A stretch of DNA of 26,317 nt. Source: a virus. Both the position numbers and the translations under genes were made by a program. The DNA is taken from the IMG/VR virus record IMGVR_UViG_3300011115_000383, positions 1 to 26,317 of that record, one strand, 5' to 3'. The notes below the pieces were generated by a model that worked only from the letters and a program-made list of their open reading frames with translations, was not told the DNA's origin and did not search any database. Each line of letters starts with the position of its first letter. Positions within the stretch are counted from its first letter, which is position 1. Below are positions 12,679-19,310 of the stretch, piece after piece.

Positions 12679-12995
12679 GCTGTTTCTCCTTCTTTGTAGG
12701 CTTGAATATCCTCTTCGTCTGCGTAATCTAGAAACATATGTTCAGCAATCTCAAACCAATTAACGTCAGACAGGAAAGCCCTTGCATAGTCTTCCATTAA
12801 ACCACTCATTCGACATTTCTCAGTCTCTTGAAAAATAATCTCTTCAGCGTATTCCTTTAGAGTATCAGGGAGCCATTCCATCATGTTAGCTTGATTGTCT
12901 GAGAAGTTATCGAAGGGATCAAAGCCATCGAAGACCTCAAGATTGACCCTCCAAGTGGCATAGTTAGTCCAGCCATTGTATTTTTTATCAGTCAT
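12675..12995 (-). CDS. NGWTNYATW-type phage protein, 106 aa (DUF7249-like)
   Basis: Begins MTDKKYNGWTNYATWRVNLE, the characteristic N-terminus of a small phage family that occurs in many unrelated phages; I associate it with DUF7249 but cannot check. The rest is acidic and helical (MMEWLPDTLKEYAEEIIF, FEIAEHMFLDYADEEDIQAY). Biochemical function is unknown. GAGGTTAAACA precedes the ATG. It is separated from the next upstream gene by the structured gap at 13021-13096. Confidence 0.78.
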   Translation of the reverse strand: MTDKKYNGWTNYATWRVNLEVFDGFDPFDNFSDNQANMMEWLPDTLKEYAEEIIFQETEKCRMSGLMEDYARAFLSDVNWFEIAEHMFLDYADEEDIQAYKEGETA

Positions 12996-13020
12996 TGTTT
13001 AACCTCGTTAAAGTTAGGCC

Positions 13021-13096
13021 GTAGCCTTTCCCTGCAACATAGCAGGCCATAGCATCCTAGCAGGACGCTACAGTCTGCAGTGTCACTTAAGCGACA
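13021..13096 (-). other. Structured RNA candidate: three stem-loops in an intergenic gap
   Basis: Reading the minus strand: UGUCGC/GUGACA around a UUAA loop (13096-13081), AGCGUCC/GGAUGCU around UGCUA (13069-13051), and CCUGC/GCAGG around UAUGUU (13046-13031). GUAGC (13071-13067) can also pair with GCUAC (13025-13021) to close the last two into a multibranch form, in competition with part of the second stem. Two stems contain G-U pairs that exist only in minus-strand RNA and would be A-C mismatches on the plus strand, so the structure fits the transcribed strand. The first loop contains the stop codon of the 93-aa gene. Confidence 0.5.
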
Positions 13097-13368
13097 GACA
13101 GGTAAGTCATTTTGCCTTCTTTGTTATCCCTTGCCTTAGCGTATGAAACACGCCTAGAGCTTCCGTAAGCCTTTAAGACAGCGTTCATGTGTGAAGCTGT
13201 TGTTCGTGTGTAGAAGCCTCCCCAGTCTGTCACGAGTTGCCCTTGTTCGTTACGGTAGACAATCACTGTACGGTGTAACGTGTAGCGTTGACCGTCTGTA
13301 TGTGCATTGTGACAATGGGCTGACTTCCCGTTGACGAAGGCTTGTGCTGTTTGTTCAATAGTTGCCAT
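13087..13368 (-). CDS. Conserved-looking phage protein, 93 aa, unknown function
   Basis: Contains GKSAHCHNAHTDGQRYTLH, then VIVYRNEQGQLVTDWGGFY, HMNAVLKAYG and VSYAKARDN. The order, with polar Asn/His/Cys positions, a beta hairpin with WGG(F/W)Y and a C-terminal YAKARD, matches a recurrent small phage family. I do not know its function. It is a basic protein. The stop codon lies within the first hairpin of the structured gap downstream. Confidence 0.75.
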   Translation of the reverse strand: MATIEQTAQAFVNGKSAHCHNAHTDGQRYTLHRTVIVYRNEQGQLVTDWGGFYTRTTASHMNAVLKAYGSSRRVSYAKARDNKEGKMTYLSVA

Positions 13369-13380
13369 GATAATAACCCT

Positions 13381-13479
13381 TTACTTTGTGAGGACATCGA
13401 AATAAGATAATAAACCTACCGTTAACAGTAGCCCGATAATGACAGCCGTTAGGACATCATAAAATGTTTCTTTGCTCAT
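13381..13479 (-). CDS. Small single-span membrane protein, 32 aa
   Basis: MSKETFYDVLTAVIIGLLLT followed by VGLLSYFDVLTK: a short polar N-terminus, one hydrophobic helix of about 18 residues (10-27) and a short polar end. AAAGGAGCATAACAC is an excellent ribosome-binding site. It fits exactly between two genes with no overlap. Early phage micro-membrane proteins can affect superinfection or host membrane functions, but no specific role can be inferred. Confidence 0.75.
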   Translation of the reverse strand: MSKETFYDVLTAVIIGLLLTVGLLSYFDVLTK

Positions 13480-13482
13480 GTG

Positions 13483-13707
13483 TTATGCTCCTTTTGCATA
13501 GTTACGAAGTGACTTGATATATCCTAGCTTGTCTGAGTGGCTTTGTACGTTACCCTGCCAAGCGACTACTACAATGCCTGAGCGTTTAACACCTAGGAAC
13601 CTGCCTTTGTTGGCCTTAGTGCCTGCGTAGACCATCTGCCCAGCCTGCACGTGCTTAAGCAGGTCAACAGGTACTGCCCAGATGTCGAAGATTGATTGAT
13701 ATTTCAT
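13483..13707 (-). CDS. Hypothetical protein, 74 aa
   Basis: MKYQSIFDIWAVPVDLLKHV, then QAGQMVYAGTKANKGRFLGV and KRSGIVVVAWQGNV, ending YIKSLRNYAKGA. The central VQAGQ-x-VYAG and GVKRSGIVVVAW segments read like a small SH3-like beta barrel. No named family. AAAAAGGCAACACAATC precedes the ATG, another instance of the recurrent leader in this cluster. The start overlaps the upstream stop by four bases. Confidence 0.72.
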   Translation of the reverse strand: MKYQSIFDIWAVPVDLLKHVQAGQMVYAGTKANKGRFLGVKRSGIVVVAWQGNVQSHSDKLGYIKSLRNYAKGA

Positions 13708-13862
13708 GATTGTGTTGCCTTTTTAAAGTTTTCAATTTGAGTACGTGTGTCGTCTATTGCCATTCTGACCTTGCTTAACTGTTCCCAGTCGCCCTCAGAA
13801 TATAGCAAATTATCTTCTACTAATAACATAATTAAATGCTCTTCAAGTTTAAATAAAGTCAT
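13704..13862 (-). CDS. Hypothetical acidic helical protein, 52 aa, first gene of the leftward early cluster
   Basis: MTLFKLEEHLIMLLVEDNLL then YSEGDWEQLSKVRMAIDDTR and a polar tail; two amphipathic helices are likely. GAGGTAAACAGT precedes the ATG. It is the minus-strand gene nearest the central divide and so probably among the first transcribed leftward. No family recognised. Confidence 0.7.
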   Translation of the reverse strand: MTLFKLEEHLIMLLVEDNLLYSEGDWEQLSKVRMAIDDTRTQIENFKKATQS

Positions 13863-13909
13863 ACTGTTTACCTCGGTTTGTTGTTGCGATGTATGTATTA
13901 TTAGTTTTA

Positions 13910-13929
13910 AACCTTACATGAACCTTACA
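13910..13929. repeat. Direct repeat AACCTTACA, two copies 11 bp apart
   Basis: AACCTTACA at 13910-13918 and again at 13921-13929. The 11-bp period places both copies on the same DNA face, as expected for paired protein-binding sites. They lie between the candidate weak leftward promoter and the first leftward gene. Confidence 0.45.
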
Positions 13930-14051
13930 AATTACAGTTTATTCATACTTATTCTCACAAGGTGTATGAGTTTTCTTCATAGTGGCTGAAAGCCTCTAGA
14001 ACGGCCTCTGAGAGCTTTTCAGTGTTATGGTCACTAACCCCTTCGCAAGTG

Positions 14052-14171
14052 TTATCCACACCACAACTAGTACTTATCCACAATTTCAACTCTTATATAA
14101 GACTTTGCCTGTGTATAACTGTATACCCCTACCAGTACTTTATCCACAGCTTGTGTATAACCTGTGTATAA
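14052..14171. promoter_or_regulatory. Cluster of six DnaA boxes (origin or regulatory region)
   Basis: Three perfect TTATCCACA boxes read on the plus strand (14052-14060, 14074-14082, 14140-14148) and three TTATACACA boxes read on the minus strand (14118-14110, 14160-14152, 14171-14163). All six match the bacterial consensus TTATNCACA within 120 bases. DnaA is the host initiator protein. A very AT-rich block, the usual unwinding element, follows some 600 bases to the right and is not directly adjacent. The boxes could serve as a DnaA-dependent origin, a transcription control site, or a DnaA sink. Confidence 0.75.
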
Positions 14172-14254
14172 CTCTGATGGATACCCTTCCGAGTATTTCT
14201 AAGGGTAAACCCTAGGTGCTTCAGAGGGTGCTACATAGCCCTGCACATATCCTA

Positions 14255-14273
14255 AATGCGAATGATTCTCATT
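14255..14273. promoter_or_regulatory. Fur-box-like palindrome
   Basis: Read on the minus strand the 19 bases are AATGAGAATCATTCGCATT, close to the proteobacterial Fur consensus (alternating AATGATAATCATT-type units). The inner TGAGAAT-C-ATTCGCA fits the 7-1-7 model with three mismatches. Fur represses iron-uptake genes when iron is plentiful. Chance similarity in AT-rich DNA cannot be excluded. Confidence 0.35.
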
Positions 14274-14466
14274 AACGTTTCATGCAAGTATGCTAAGTGA
14301 GTACTTACTAACTTAAACTCATAAGTGTACATATGACTTTACTGACTTGCCAGTCATTAGCGTGACTGCGAAGTAAGCACTAACTAACTTCATAGGGGGG
14401 AGGGTCATGGCTTGTGAGTTACTTTTGCGGGAGCCTACAAAGTACACAAAAAAGTAAATATAGACC

Positions 14467-14495
14467 TTGACAGACACCAGAGCTAACTGTATGAT
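14467..14495 (+). promoter_or_regulatory. Sigma70 promoter P1, rightward
   Basis: Perfect -35 TTGACA (14467-14472), 17-base spacer, -10 TATGAT (14490-14495; five of six). Transcription should start near 14502. It lies 440 bases ahead of the small terminase gene with no gene between, so it feeds the long structural operon through host RNA polymerase. Confidence 0.72.
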
Positions 14496-14623
14496 AAATA
14501 TAGGAAAAGTATTACAAATAAGGGTCAACCAGACACCCTAGAAAAGGGGAACTACAAAGTTCATATAAGTGTGACTGGAATCACATGAATAGTAAAATAT
14601 ATGTGTACTAAGACAATAAAAGC

Positions 14624-14652
14624 TTGACAAATAGACAAAAGTATGATACAAT
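14624..14652 (+). promoter_or_regulatory. Sigma70 promoter P2, rightward
   Basis: Perfect -35 TTGACA (14624-14629), 17-base spacer, -10 TACAAT (14647-14652; five of six) with TG one base before the -10. Start predicted near 14659. It is 157 bases downstream of P1, making a tandem pair, and leaves a leader of about 275 bases before the small terminase gene. Confidence 0.75.
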
Positions 14653-14709
14653 ATTCTTTATAGCAAATAATTGTGTTTACTAAGTAGCCTGACCCCACTA
14701 CTAAGTTAA

Positions 14710-14770
14710 GACTTCTAAGGCTAAGATGTATAGCCGAAGGCGTACACCTTGGAAAGGGAACATAGAAGTT
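14710..14770 (+). other. Predicted three-way-junction RNA in the structural-operon leader
   Basis: GACUUCUA (14710-14717) pairs with UAGAAGUU (14763-14770), eight pairs including one G-U. It encloses GGCUA/UAGCC (14719-14723 with 14731-14735) and AAGG/CCUU (14737-14740 with 14747-14750). A further small hairpin AGUAG/CUACU (14683-14687 with 14698-14702) precedes it; its loop contains CCCC, which could contact GGG at 14756-14758. No known riboswitch class is recognised. Confidence 0.45.
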
Positions 14771-14872
14771 AAAACACACTTAAATTAAATATTATAAGTA
14801 AATTAATATTAATTACTTATATAAGTATCTTATAATGTTAATGTCTATGAATCGTATATGTAACTTTAAAGT
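14761..14872 (+). promoter_or_regulatory. Leader module of the structural operon, shared with the replication operon
   Basis: CATAGAAGTTA (14761-14771) and GTAACTTTAAAGT (14860-14872) occur here in the same order and transcription sense as in the leftward leader at 10554-10480. Between them is AT-rich DNA with ACTTATATAAGT, a perfect 12-base palindrome at 14816-14827. The distance from the second motif to the first gene is also similar (about 62 versus 71 bases). Confidence 0.55.
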
Positions 14873-14934
14873 ACTTTAAGTGCTTTATATGTCTGGTATT
14901 AATATGTCTCCCATTTAAGGATAAAGACTTTAGA

Positions 14935-15294
14935 ATGACTAAACCAACGGGTAATAAAGTAGGTCGTACCTCAACTAAGGCTTTAAAGTCTATAAGTGAG
15001 AATCGTAGTGTAGGTAGACCTAAGGGTGATGCTGCCATCATCAATGAGTACAAGCTTAGGATGTTAAACTCACCTAAGAGTGCTAAGGTGTTAGAAGCTA
15101 TATATGATGCAGCATTGAATGATGAACACAAGAATCAAGCAGCAGCATGGAAGTTAATTGTTGATAGGATTGTACCAGTGAGTGTCTTTGAGGCACAGAA
15201 GTCAGGGAACAGTACACCTACAGTGTCTATCAACATTACAGGCTTAACGTCACCAATGGTAAGCACAAGTGACGAAGAGGTCATAGATGTCTGA
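14935..15294 (+). CDS. terS: Terminase small subunit (putative)
   Basis: 119 aa. Small terminase recognises phage DNA and presents it to the large subunit for cutting and packaging. The N-terminal 40 residues are basic and polar (TSTKALKSIS, NRSVGRPKGDAAIINEYKLR), then a helical segment (SAKVLEAIYDAAL, NQAAAWKLIVDRIVPVSVFE) suited to oligomerisation, and an acidic end (TSDEEVIDV). The call rests mainly on size, composition and position directly before the large subunit, whose ATG overlaps its last codons by eight bases. AAGGA lies 13 bases before the ATG, rather far. It is the first gene after promoters P1 and P2. Confidence 0.72.
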   Translation: MTKPTGNKVGRTSTKALKSISENRSVGRPKGDAAIINEYKLRMLNSPKSAKVLEAIYDAALNDEHKNQAAAWKLIVDRIVPVSVFEAQKSGNSTPTVSINITGLTSPMVSTSDEEVIDV

Positions 15295-16573
15295 ACGCAG
15301 TGCTGAACTTAACTTCCAACTGCTTAAGTGGCAGCAAAGTGTCTTTAAAGATACTACTAGGTTTAAGGTAGTAGCTGCAGGTAGACGTTGTGGTAAGTCA
15401 AGGTTGTCAGCTGTATCGCTACTTATTGAAGGTTTGAATTGTCCCGATGGTTCAGCTGTGATGTACATAGCACCTACCCTAGGACAAGCTAGAACGATTA
15501 TGTGGGACTTACTGCATGAGCTAGGTAGACCAGTCATTAAGTCCAGCCATGTGAATAACTTAGAGATTACTCTAATTAATGGTAAGAAGATACTGGTACG
15601 TGGAGCTGATAACCCAGATAGTCTGCGAGGAGTCTCCTTAGTCTACGTAGTACTTGATGAGTGTGCCTTCGTTAAAGAGGATGTATGGCAGAAGATTATA
15701 CGTGCCTCACTGTCAGATAAGAAGGGTAGAGCTTTATTCATATCTACACCTTCAGGACGTAACTGGTTCTACGATGTCTTTAACTTAGGTAAGTTTGAAG
15801 ATGAAGAGGATAGGCAAGATGAAGAGTGGAAGTCATGGCACTTCACCACTCAGGACAATGAGACCATTGATCCTAAGGAGATTGAGGCTGCAAAGCGTAC
15901 ACTGAGTTCCTTTGCATTCAAGCAGGAATACCTGTCTAGCTTTGACACCTCAGGTGCTGATGTCTTTAAAGAGGAATGGTTCAAAACAGCTGAGGAACCT
16001 CAATTTGGTACATACATTGTAGCCATTGACTTAGCTGGGTTTGAAGAGGTAGGCAAGAATGCTAGTGCCTCTAAGAAAAGATTAGATGAGACAGCCATAG
16101 CAATAGTTAAGTTAGAAGATAACGGTGATTGGTGGGTAGATAAGATACAGCATGGTAGGTGGGATATTAGAGAGACTGCTGTGAACATCTTAAAGGTCAT
16201 TAGAGACTATCAACCAACAGCTGTAGGTATTGAGCGAGGAGCACTGAAGAATGCTGTGCTACCATACCTGAATGACTTGATGAGGAAGAACAATATCTAC
16301 TCACACATTCAAGACTTAACGCATGGTAATAAGAAGAAGATAGATAGGGTTGTCTGGAGCTTACAAGGTCGTATGGAACATGGAAGGGTATCCTTCAATG
16401 AGAAAGAAGACTGGAGTGAGTTCAGAGATCAGTTGGTGATGTTCCCTACAGCAGGGGTGCATGATGACTTGGTAGATGCTCTAAGTTACATTGACCAGTT
16501 AGCCATTACAAGCTACAACACTGACTACGAAGATGATGACTACGAAGTAATGGATGTTATATCAGGTTATTAA
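15287..16573 (+). CDS. terL: Terminase large subunit
   Basis: 428 aa. ATP-driven DNA packaging motor and nuclease. The ATPase half has Walker A GRRCGKS (32-38), Walker B VYVVLDE (Asp124, Glu125) and the coupling motif FISTPSGRNW (151-160). The nuclease half has the RNase H-like acidic residues Asp248 (VAIDLAG), Glu316 (GIERG) and the HDDLVDALSY cluster (Asp393, Asp394, Asp397). All required residues are present. The ATG follows GAGG seven bases upstream inside the small terminase gene. It belongs to the Terminase_6/P22-like group by motif style, not certain. Confidence 0.96.
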   Translation: MSERSAELNFQLLKWQQSVFKDTTRFKVVAAGRRCGKSRLSAVSLLIEGLNCPDGSAVMYIAPTLGQARTIMWDLLHELGRPVIKSSHVNNLEITLINGKKILVRGADNPDSLRGVSLVYVVLDECAFVKEDVWQKIIRASLSDKKGRALFISTPSGRNWFYDVFNLGKFEDEEDRQDEEWKSWHFTTQDNETIDPKEIEAAKRTLSSFAFKQEYLSSFDTSGADVFKEEWFKTAEEPQFGTYIVAIDLAGFEEVGKNASASKKRLDETAIAIVKLEDNGDWWVDKIQHGRWDIRETAVNILKVIRDYQPTAVGIERGALKNAVLPYLNDLMRKNNIYSHIQDLTHGNKKKIDRVVWSLQGRMEHGRVSFNEKEDWSEFRDQLVMFPTAGVHDDLVDALSYIDQLAITSYNTDYEDDDYEVMDVISGY

Positions 16574-16586
16574 AGGATATTGATAT

Positions 16587-16841
16587 ATGACAGTTAAACG
16601 AGGTAGTGAAGAGTTCCAAGGTTATAACAAACCTAAACGTACTCCCGGACACCCAAGTAAGAGTCATGCTGTCTTAGCTAAAACGGGTGAAGAGGTTAAG
16701 TTAATTAGGTTTGGTCAGCAAGGTGTTCAAGGATCTCCTGAAGGTTCAGCTCGTAACGATTCCTTTAAAGCTCGTCACGCTAAGAACATTGCCAAAGGTA
16801 AGATGTCAGCAGCTTACTGGGCTAACAAAGTAAAGTGGTAA
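16587..16841 (+). CDS. Small basic phage protein, 84 aa, KLIRFGQQGVQGSP family
   Basis: Highly basic with conserved-looking segments KPKRTPGHPSKSHAVLAKTG, then EVKLIRFGQQGVQGSPEGS, and ARNDSFKARHAKNIAKGKMS with AAYWANKVKW at the end. The last two segments recur in many phages between terminase and portal genes. Function is unknown; the charge and the KARHAKNIAKGK segment suggest nucleic-acid or capsid contact. AAGGATATTGAT precedes the ATG. Confidence 0.82.
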   Translation: MTVKRGSEEFQGYNKPKRTPGHPSKSHAVLAKTGEEVKLIRFGQQGVQGSPEGSARNDSFKARHAKNIAKGKMSAAYWANKVKW

Positions 16842-16850
16842 TAAGAATAT

Positions 16851-17270
16851 ATGCAATGCCCTATTGAAACACAAGACGTTAAAGCTAACCTGAAGAACAG
16901 GGATTGGGCTTTTAAGAACGTAGGCTATGGCCCAGCTAACCCTGAACTCTCCAATGGAGCTTTCTGGAGTGCTAAGGCTAATGAATGGCAAACTAGCATG
17001 GCACAGGCTAAGTCCATGCGCTGTGGTAACTGCTCAGCCTTTATCCAGACACCTGAGATGATGGAGTGTATCCGTTCAGGTATTGACATGGAAGAGGATA
17101 GCTTTGCTAAGGATGTCGTAGATTCAGCTAAGCTAGGATTCTGTGAGTTATTTGACTTCAAGTGTGCCGCTGATAGGACTTGTAGTGCATGGTTAGTGGG
17201 TGGCCCAATAACGTCTAGCAAGACTGAGATTGATGACGACTCTTTAGACGATTCAACAAAGGATATGTAA
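16851..17270 (+). CDS. Cysteine-rich metal-binding phage protein, 139 aa
   Basis: Cysteines at 3, 58, 61, 73, 98, 105 and 111 include MRCGNCSAF, LGFCELFDFKC and RTCSAWLVGGPI. The spacing suggests a zinc or iron-sulfur site; the CxxC followed by C...CxAW faintly recalls high-potential iron-sulfur proteins, which is speculative. An acidic C-terminal tail (EIDDDSLDDSTKDM) ends it. Such proteins occur just before portal genes in several marine and freshwater phage groups. The ribosome-binding site is weak. Function unknown. Confidence 0.78.
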   Translation: MQCPIETQDVKANLKNRDWAFKNVGYGPANPELSNGAFWSAKANEWQTSMAQAKSMRCGNCSAFIQTPEMMECIRSGIDMEEDSFAKDVVDSAKLGFCELFDFKCAADRTCSAWLVGGPITSSKTEIDDDSLDDSTKDM

Positions 17271-17275
17271 ACATT

Positions 17276-19297
17276 ATGGCTTTAACTAATGATAAGTTTG
17301 ACAGTGAAGATTCTCAGTGGGAAGAACCTACAGAGAACGAGAAGGAACTCACATCGTGGATTACTCAGCACATCACTCGCTGGCGTGACCACCGTGATGC
17401 CAACTACATGGACTTGTGGCAAGAGTACGAGCGTATCTTCCGAGGTGTATGGGCTGCTGAGGACAGGGGACGAGAGTCAGAGCGTTCACGTATTATCTCC
17501 CCAGCCACTCAGCAAGCCATTGAGACTCGTCACGCTGAGATCATGGAAGCTATCTTCGGTCAGGGTGAGTTCTTTGACATCACAGATGACATTAAAGATG
17601 TAGATGGTAATCCCTTTGATGTTGAACAAATCAAGAATCAACTGCATGAGGACTTTAAGAGAGACAAGATTAAGAAAGCTATTGACCAGATTGAGTTGAT
17701 GGCTGAAATATATGGTACAGGTATTGGTGAAATCATTGTTAAGACTGAGAAAGAATACTTACCAGCTACTCAGGCAATCCCCGGCATTGCTAATGCAGCC
17801 GCTATTGGAGTGCAAGAGAAAGATAGAGTTGCGGTTAAGATTAAACCAGTTAACCCTAAGAATTTCCTTATTGATCCTAATGCTGATTCCATTGACGATG
17901 CTTTGGGCGTTGCTATCGAGAAGTACGTATCCATTCACAAGGTTGTTGAGGGCATTGAGCGAGGGATTTATAAGAAGGTCGACATCACCATTGCAGCGGA
18001 GAATGAAGACTTGGAAGTAACCCAAGACTTGAAGACCTATCAAGATGATAAGGTTAAGCTAATCACTTATTATGGTTTAGTTCCCCGTGAGTACTTAGAT
18101 ACTGAAGACTCAGAAGAGTATGCTGACTTGTTCCCTGAAGGTTCAGCAGCTGATGACTACTCTGACTTGGTAGAAGCTATCATTGTGATTGCCAATGACT
18201 CTATCTTGCTTAAGGCTGAAGCTAATCCTTACATGATGAAGGATCGACCTGTCATTGCCTACCAAGACGATACAGTACCCGGTAGATTCTGGGGTCGAGG
18301 TACAGCTGAGAAAGCCTACAATATGCAGAAGGCTATTGATGGTCAGCTGCGTGCTCACATGGACTCTTTAGCCTTAACTACAGCACCTATGATTGCTATG
18401 GATGCCACAAGGCTTCCCCGTGGTGCTAAGTTTGAGATTAAGCCCGGTAAGGCTATCTTGACCAATGGCTCACCTTCTGAGATCTTGTATCCCTTCAAGT
18501 TCGGTCAGACTGATGGCAACTCAGCAGCTGCAGCGCAGAACTTTGAGCGTATGCTCCTACAGGCTACAGGCACAGTGGACAGCGCAGGTATGCCCTCCAA
18601 TGTTCCTCGTGATGCAGGTGCTGGTGGTATGTCTATGGCTATGGCAGGTATCATCAAGAAGTACAAGCGTACCTTGAGTAACTTCCAAGAAGACTTCATG
18701 ATCCCGTTCATTAACAAAGCTGCCTTCCGTTATATGCAGTTTGACAGTGAGCGTTACCCTTCAGTTGACATGACATTCGTTCCTACAGCTACCTTGGGTA
18801 TCTTGGCACGAGAGTTTGAACAACAACAGATGATTGGTTTGTTGCAGACCTTAGGCCCTAATACACCTGTACTGCCTTTGATCCTAAAAGGTATCCTCCA
18901 GAACAGTTCATTGTCTAACCGTGGTGAACTGATGAAGGCTTTGGATCAGATGTCTCAACCTAATCCACAGGCTGCTGAGGCTGAGCAGATGCAACAACAG
19001 GCTGCAATGCAACTGGCACAGGCTCAGGTGGCTGATTTGACCTCTAAAGCTCAGAAACAGTCAGCTGAAGCTCAGAAAACCATGATTGAAGCTCAGATGA
19101 TCCCTGAAGAGCATCGTGTTAAGGTGGTTCAGGCAGCTGCAACTAACCTAGACAATGGTGGAGACTTTGAGAAACGTCTGAAACTGGCTGACATGATGCT
19201 TAAAGAGAAGTCAGTTAACCTAAAAGCTGCTGATATTGCCTCAAATGAGCGTATTGCAAGCCTTCAAATGATGAATAAACAACAAAAGATACAATAA
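17276..19297 (+). CDS. Portal protein
   Basis: 673 aa. Portals form the dodecameric ring at one capsid vertex through which DNA passes. The N-terminal region has the characteristic helical and arginine-rich stretch (RWRDHRDANYMDLWQEYERI, FRGVW, SRIISPATQQAIETRHAEI). The middle contains VNPKNFLIDPNA and GRFWGRGTAEKAYNMQKAID, typical wing and stem parts of P22-like portals. The C-terminal third is a long Gln/Ala-rich helix (about residues 560-673), like the coiled barrel of P22-type portals. AAAGGATATGTAAACATT precedes the ATG. Its place between terminase and scaffold genes supports the call. Confidence 0.93.
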   Translation: MALTNDKFDSEDSQWEEPTENEKELTSWITQHITRWRDHRDANYMDLWQEYERIFRGVWAAEDRGRESERSRIISPATQQAIETRHAEIMEAIFGQGEFFDITDDIKDVDGNPFDVEQIKNQLHEDFKRDKIKKAIDQIELMAEIYGTGIGEIIVKTEKEYLPATQAIPGIANAAAIGVQEKDRVAVKIKPVNPKNFLIDPNADSIDDALGVAIEKYVSIHKVVEGIERGIYKKVDITIAAENEDLEVTQDLKTYQDDKVKLITYYGLVPREYLDTEDSEEYADLFPEGSAADDYSDLVEAIIVIANDSILLKAEANPYMMKDRPVIAYQDDTVPGRFWGRGTAEKAYNMQKAIDGQLRAHMDSLALTTAPMIAMDATRLPRGAKFEIKPGKAILTNGSPSEILYPFKFGQTDGNSAAAAQNFERMLLQATGTVDSAGMPSNVPRDAGAGGMSMAMAGIIKKYKRTLSNFQEDFMIPFINKAAFRYMQFDSERYPSVDMTFVPTATLGILAREFEQQQMIGLLQTLGPNTPVLPLILKGILQNSSLSNRGELMKALDQMSQPNPQAAEAEQMQQQAAMQLAQAQVADLTSKAQKQSAEAQKTMIEAQMIPEEHRVKVVQAAATNLDNGGDFEKRLKLADMMLKEKSVNLKAADIASNERIASLQMMNKQQKIQ

Positions 19298-19310
19298 GTT
19301 AACAAAAGAC

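Larger units (their letters stand above)
13863..14934. other. 1.07-kb non-coding divide between the leftward and rightward transcription units
   Basis: No convincing gene on either strand; the short frames here lack ribosome-binding sites and protein-like composition. The stretch contains an 11-bp-phased direct repeat (13910-13929), a candidate weak leftward promoter (TTGTGA at 13960-13955, 18-base spacer, TGTAAT at 13936-13931), six DnaA boxes (14052-14171), a Fur-like palindrome (14255-14273), two strong rightward promoters (14467-14495 and 14624-14652), a multibranch RNA leader (14710-14770) and a very AT-rich block (14770-14900). Together these suggest a control region and possibly an origin of replication. 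Confidence 0.7.

Noticed and set aside
14027-14215. Open frame of 62 codons on the plus strand across the DnaA-box cluster
   Set aside because: No ribosome-binding site, composition driven by the repeated boxes, and it lies between divergent units with other regulatory signals.
14393-14405. G-rich run (GGGGGG A GGG) as a G-quadruplex
   Set aside because: Only one long and one short G tract; four tracts are needed.
14319-14779. Two minus-strand frames (69 and 72 codons) over the rightward promoters
   Set aside because: Hydrophobic, no ribosome-binding site, antisense to strong promoters and to the leader; typical of AT-rich non-coding DNA.
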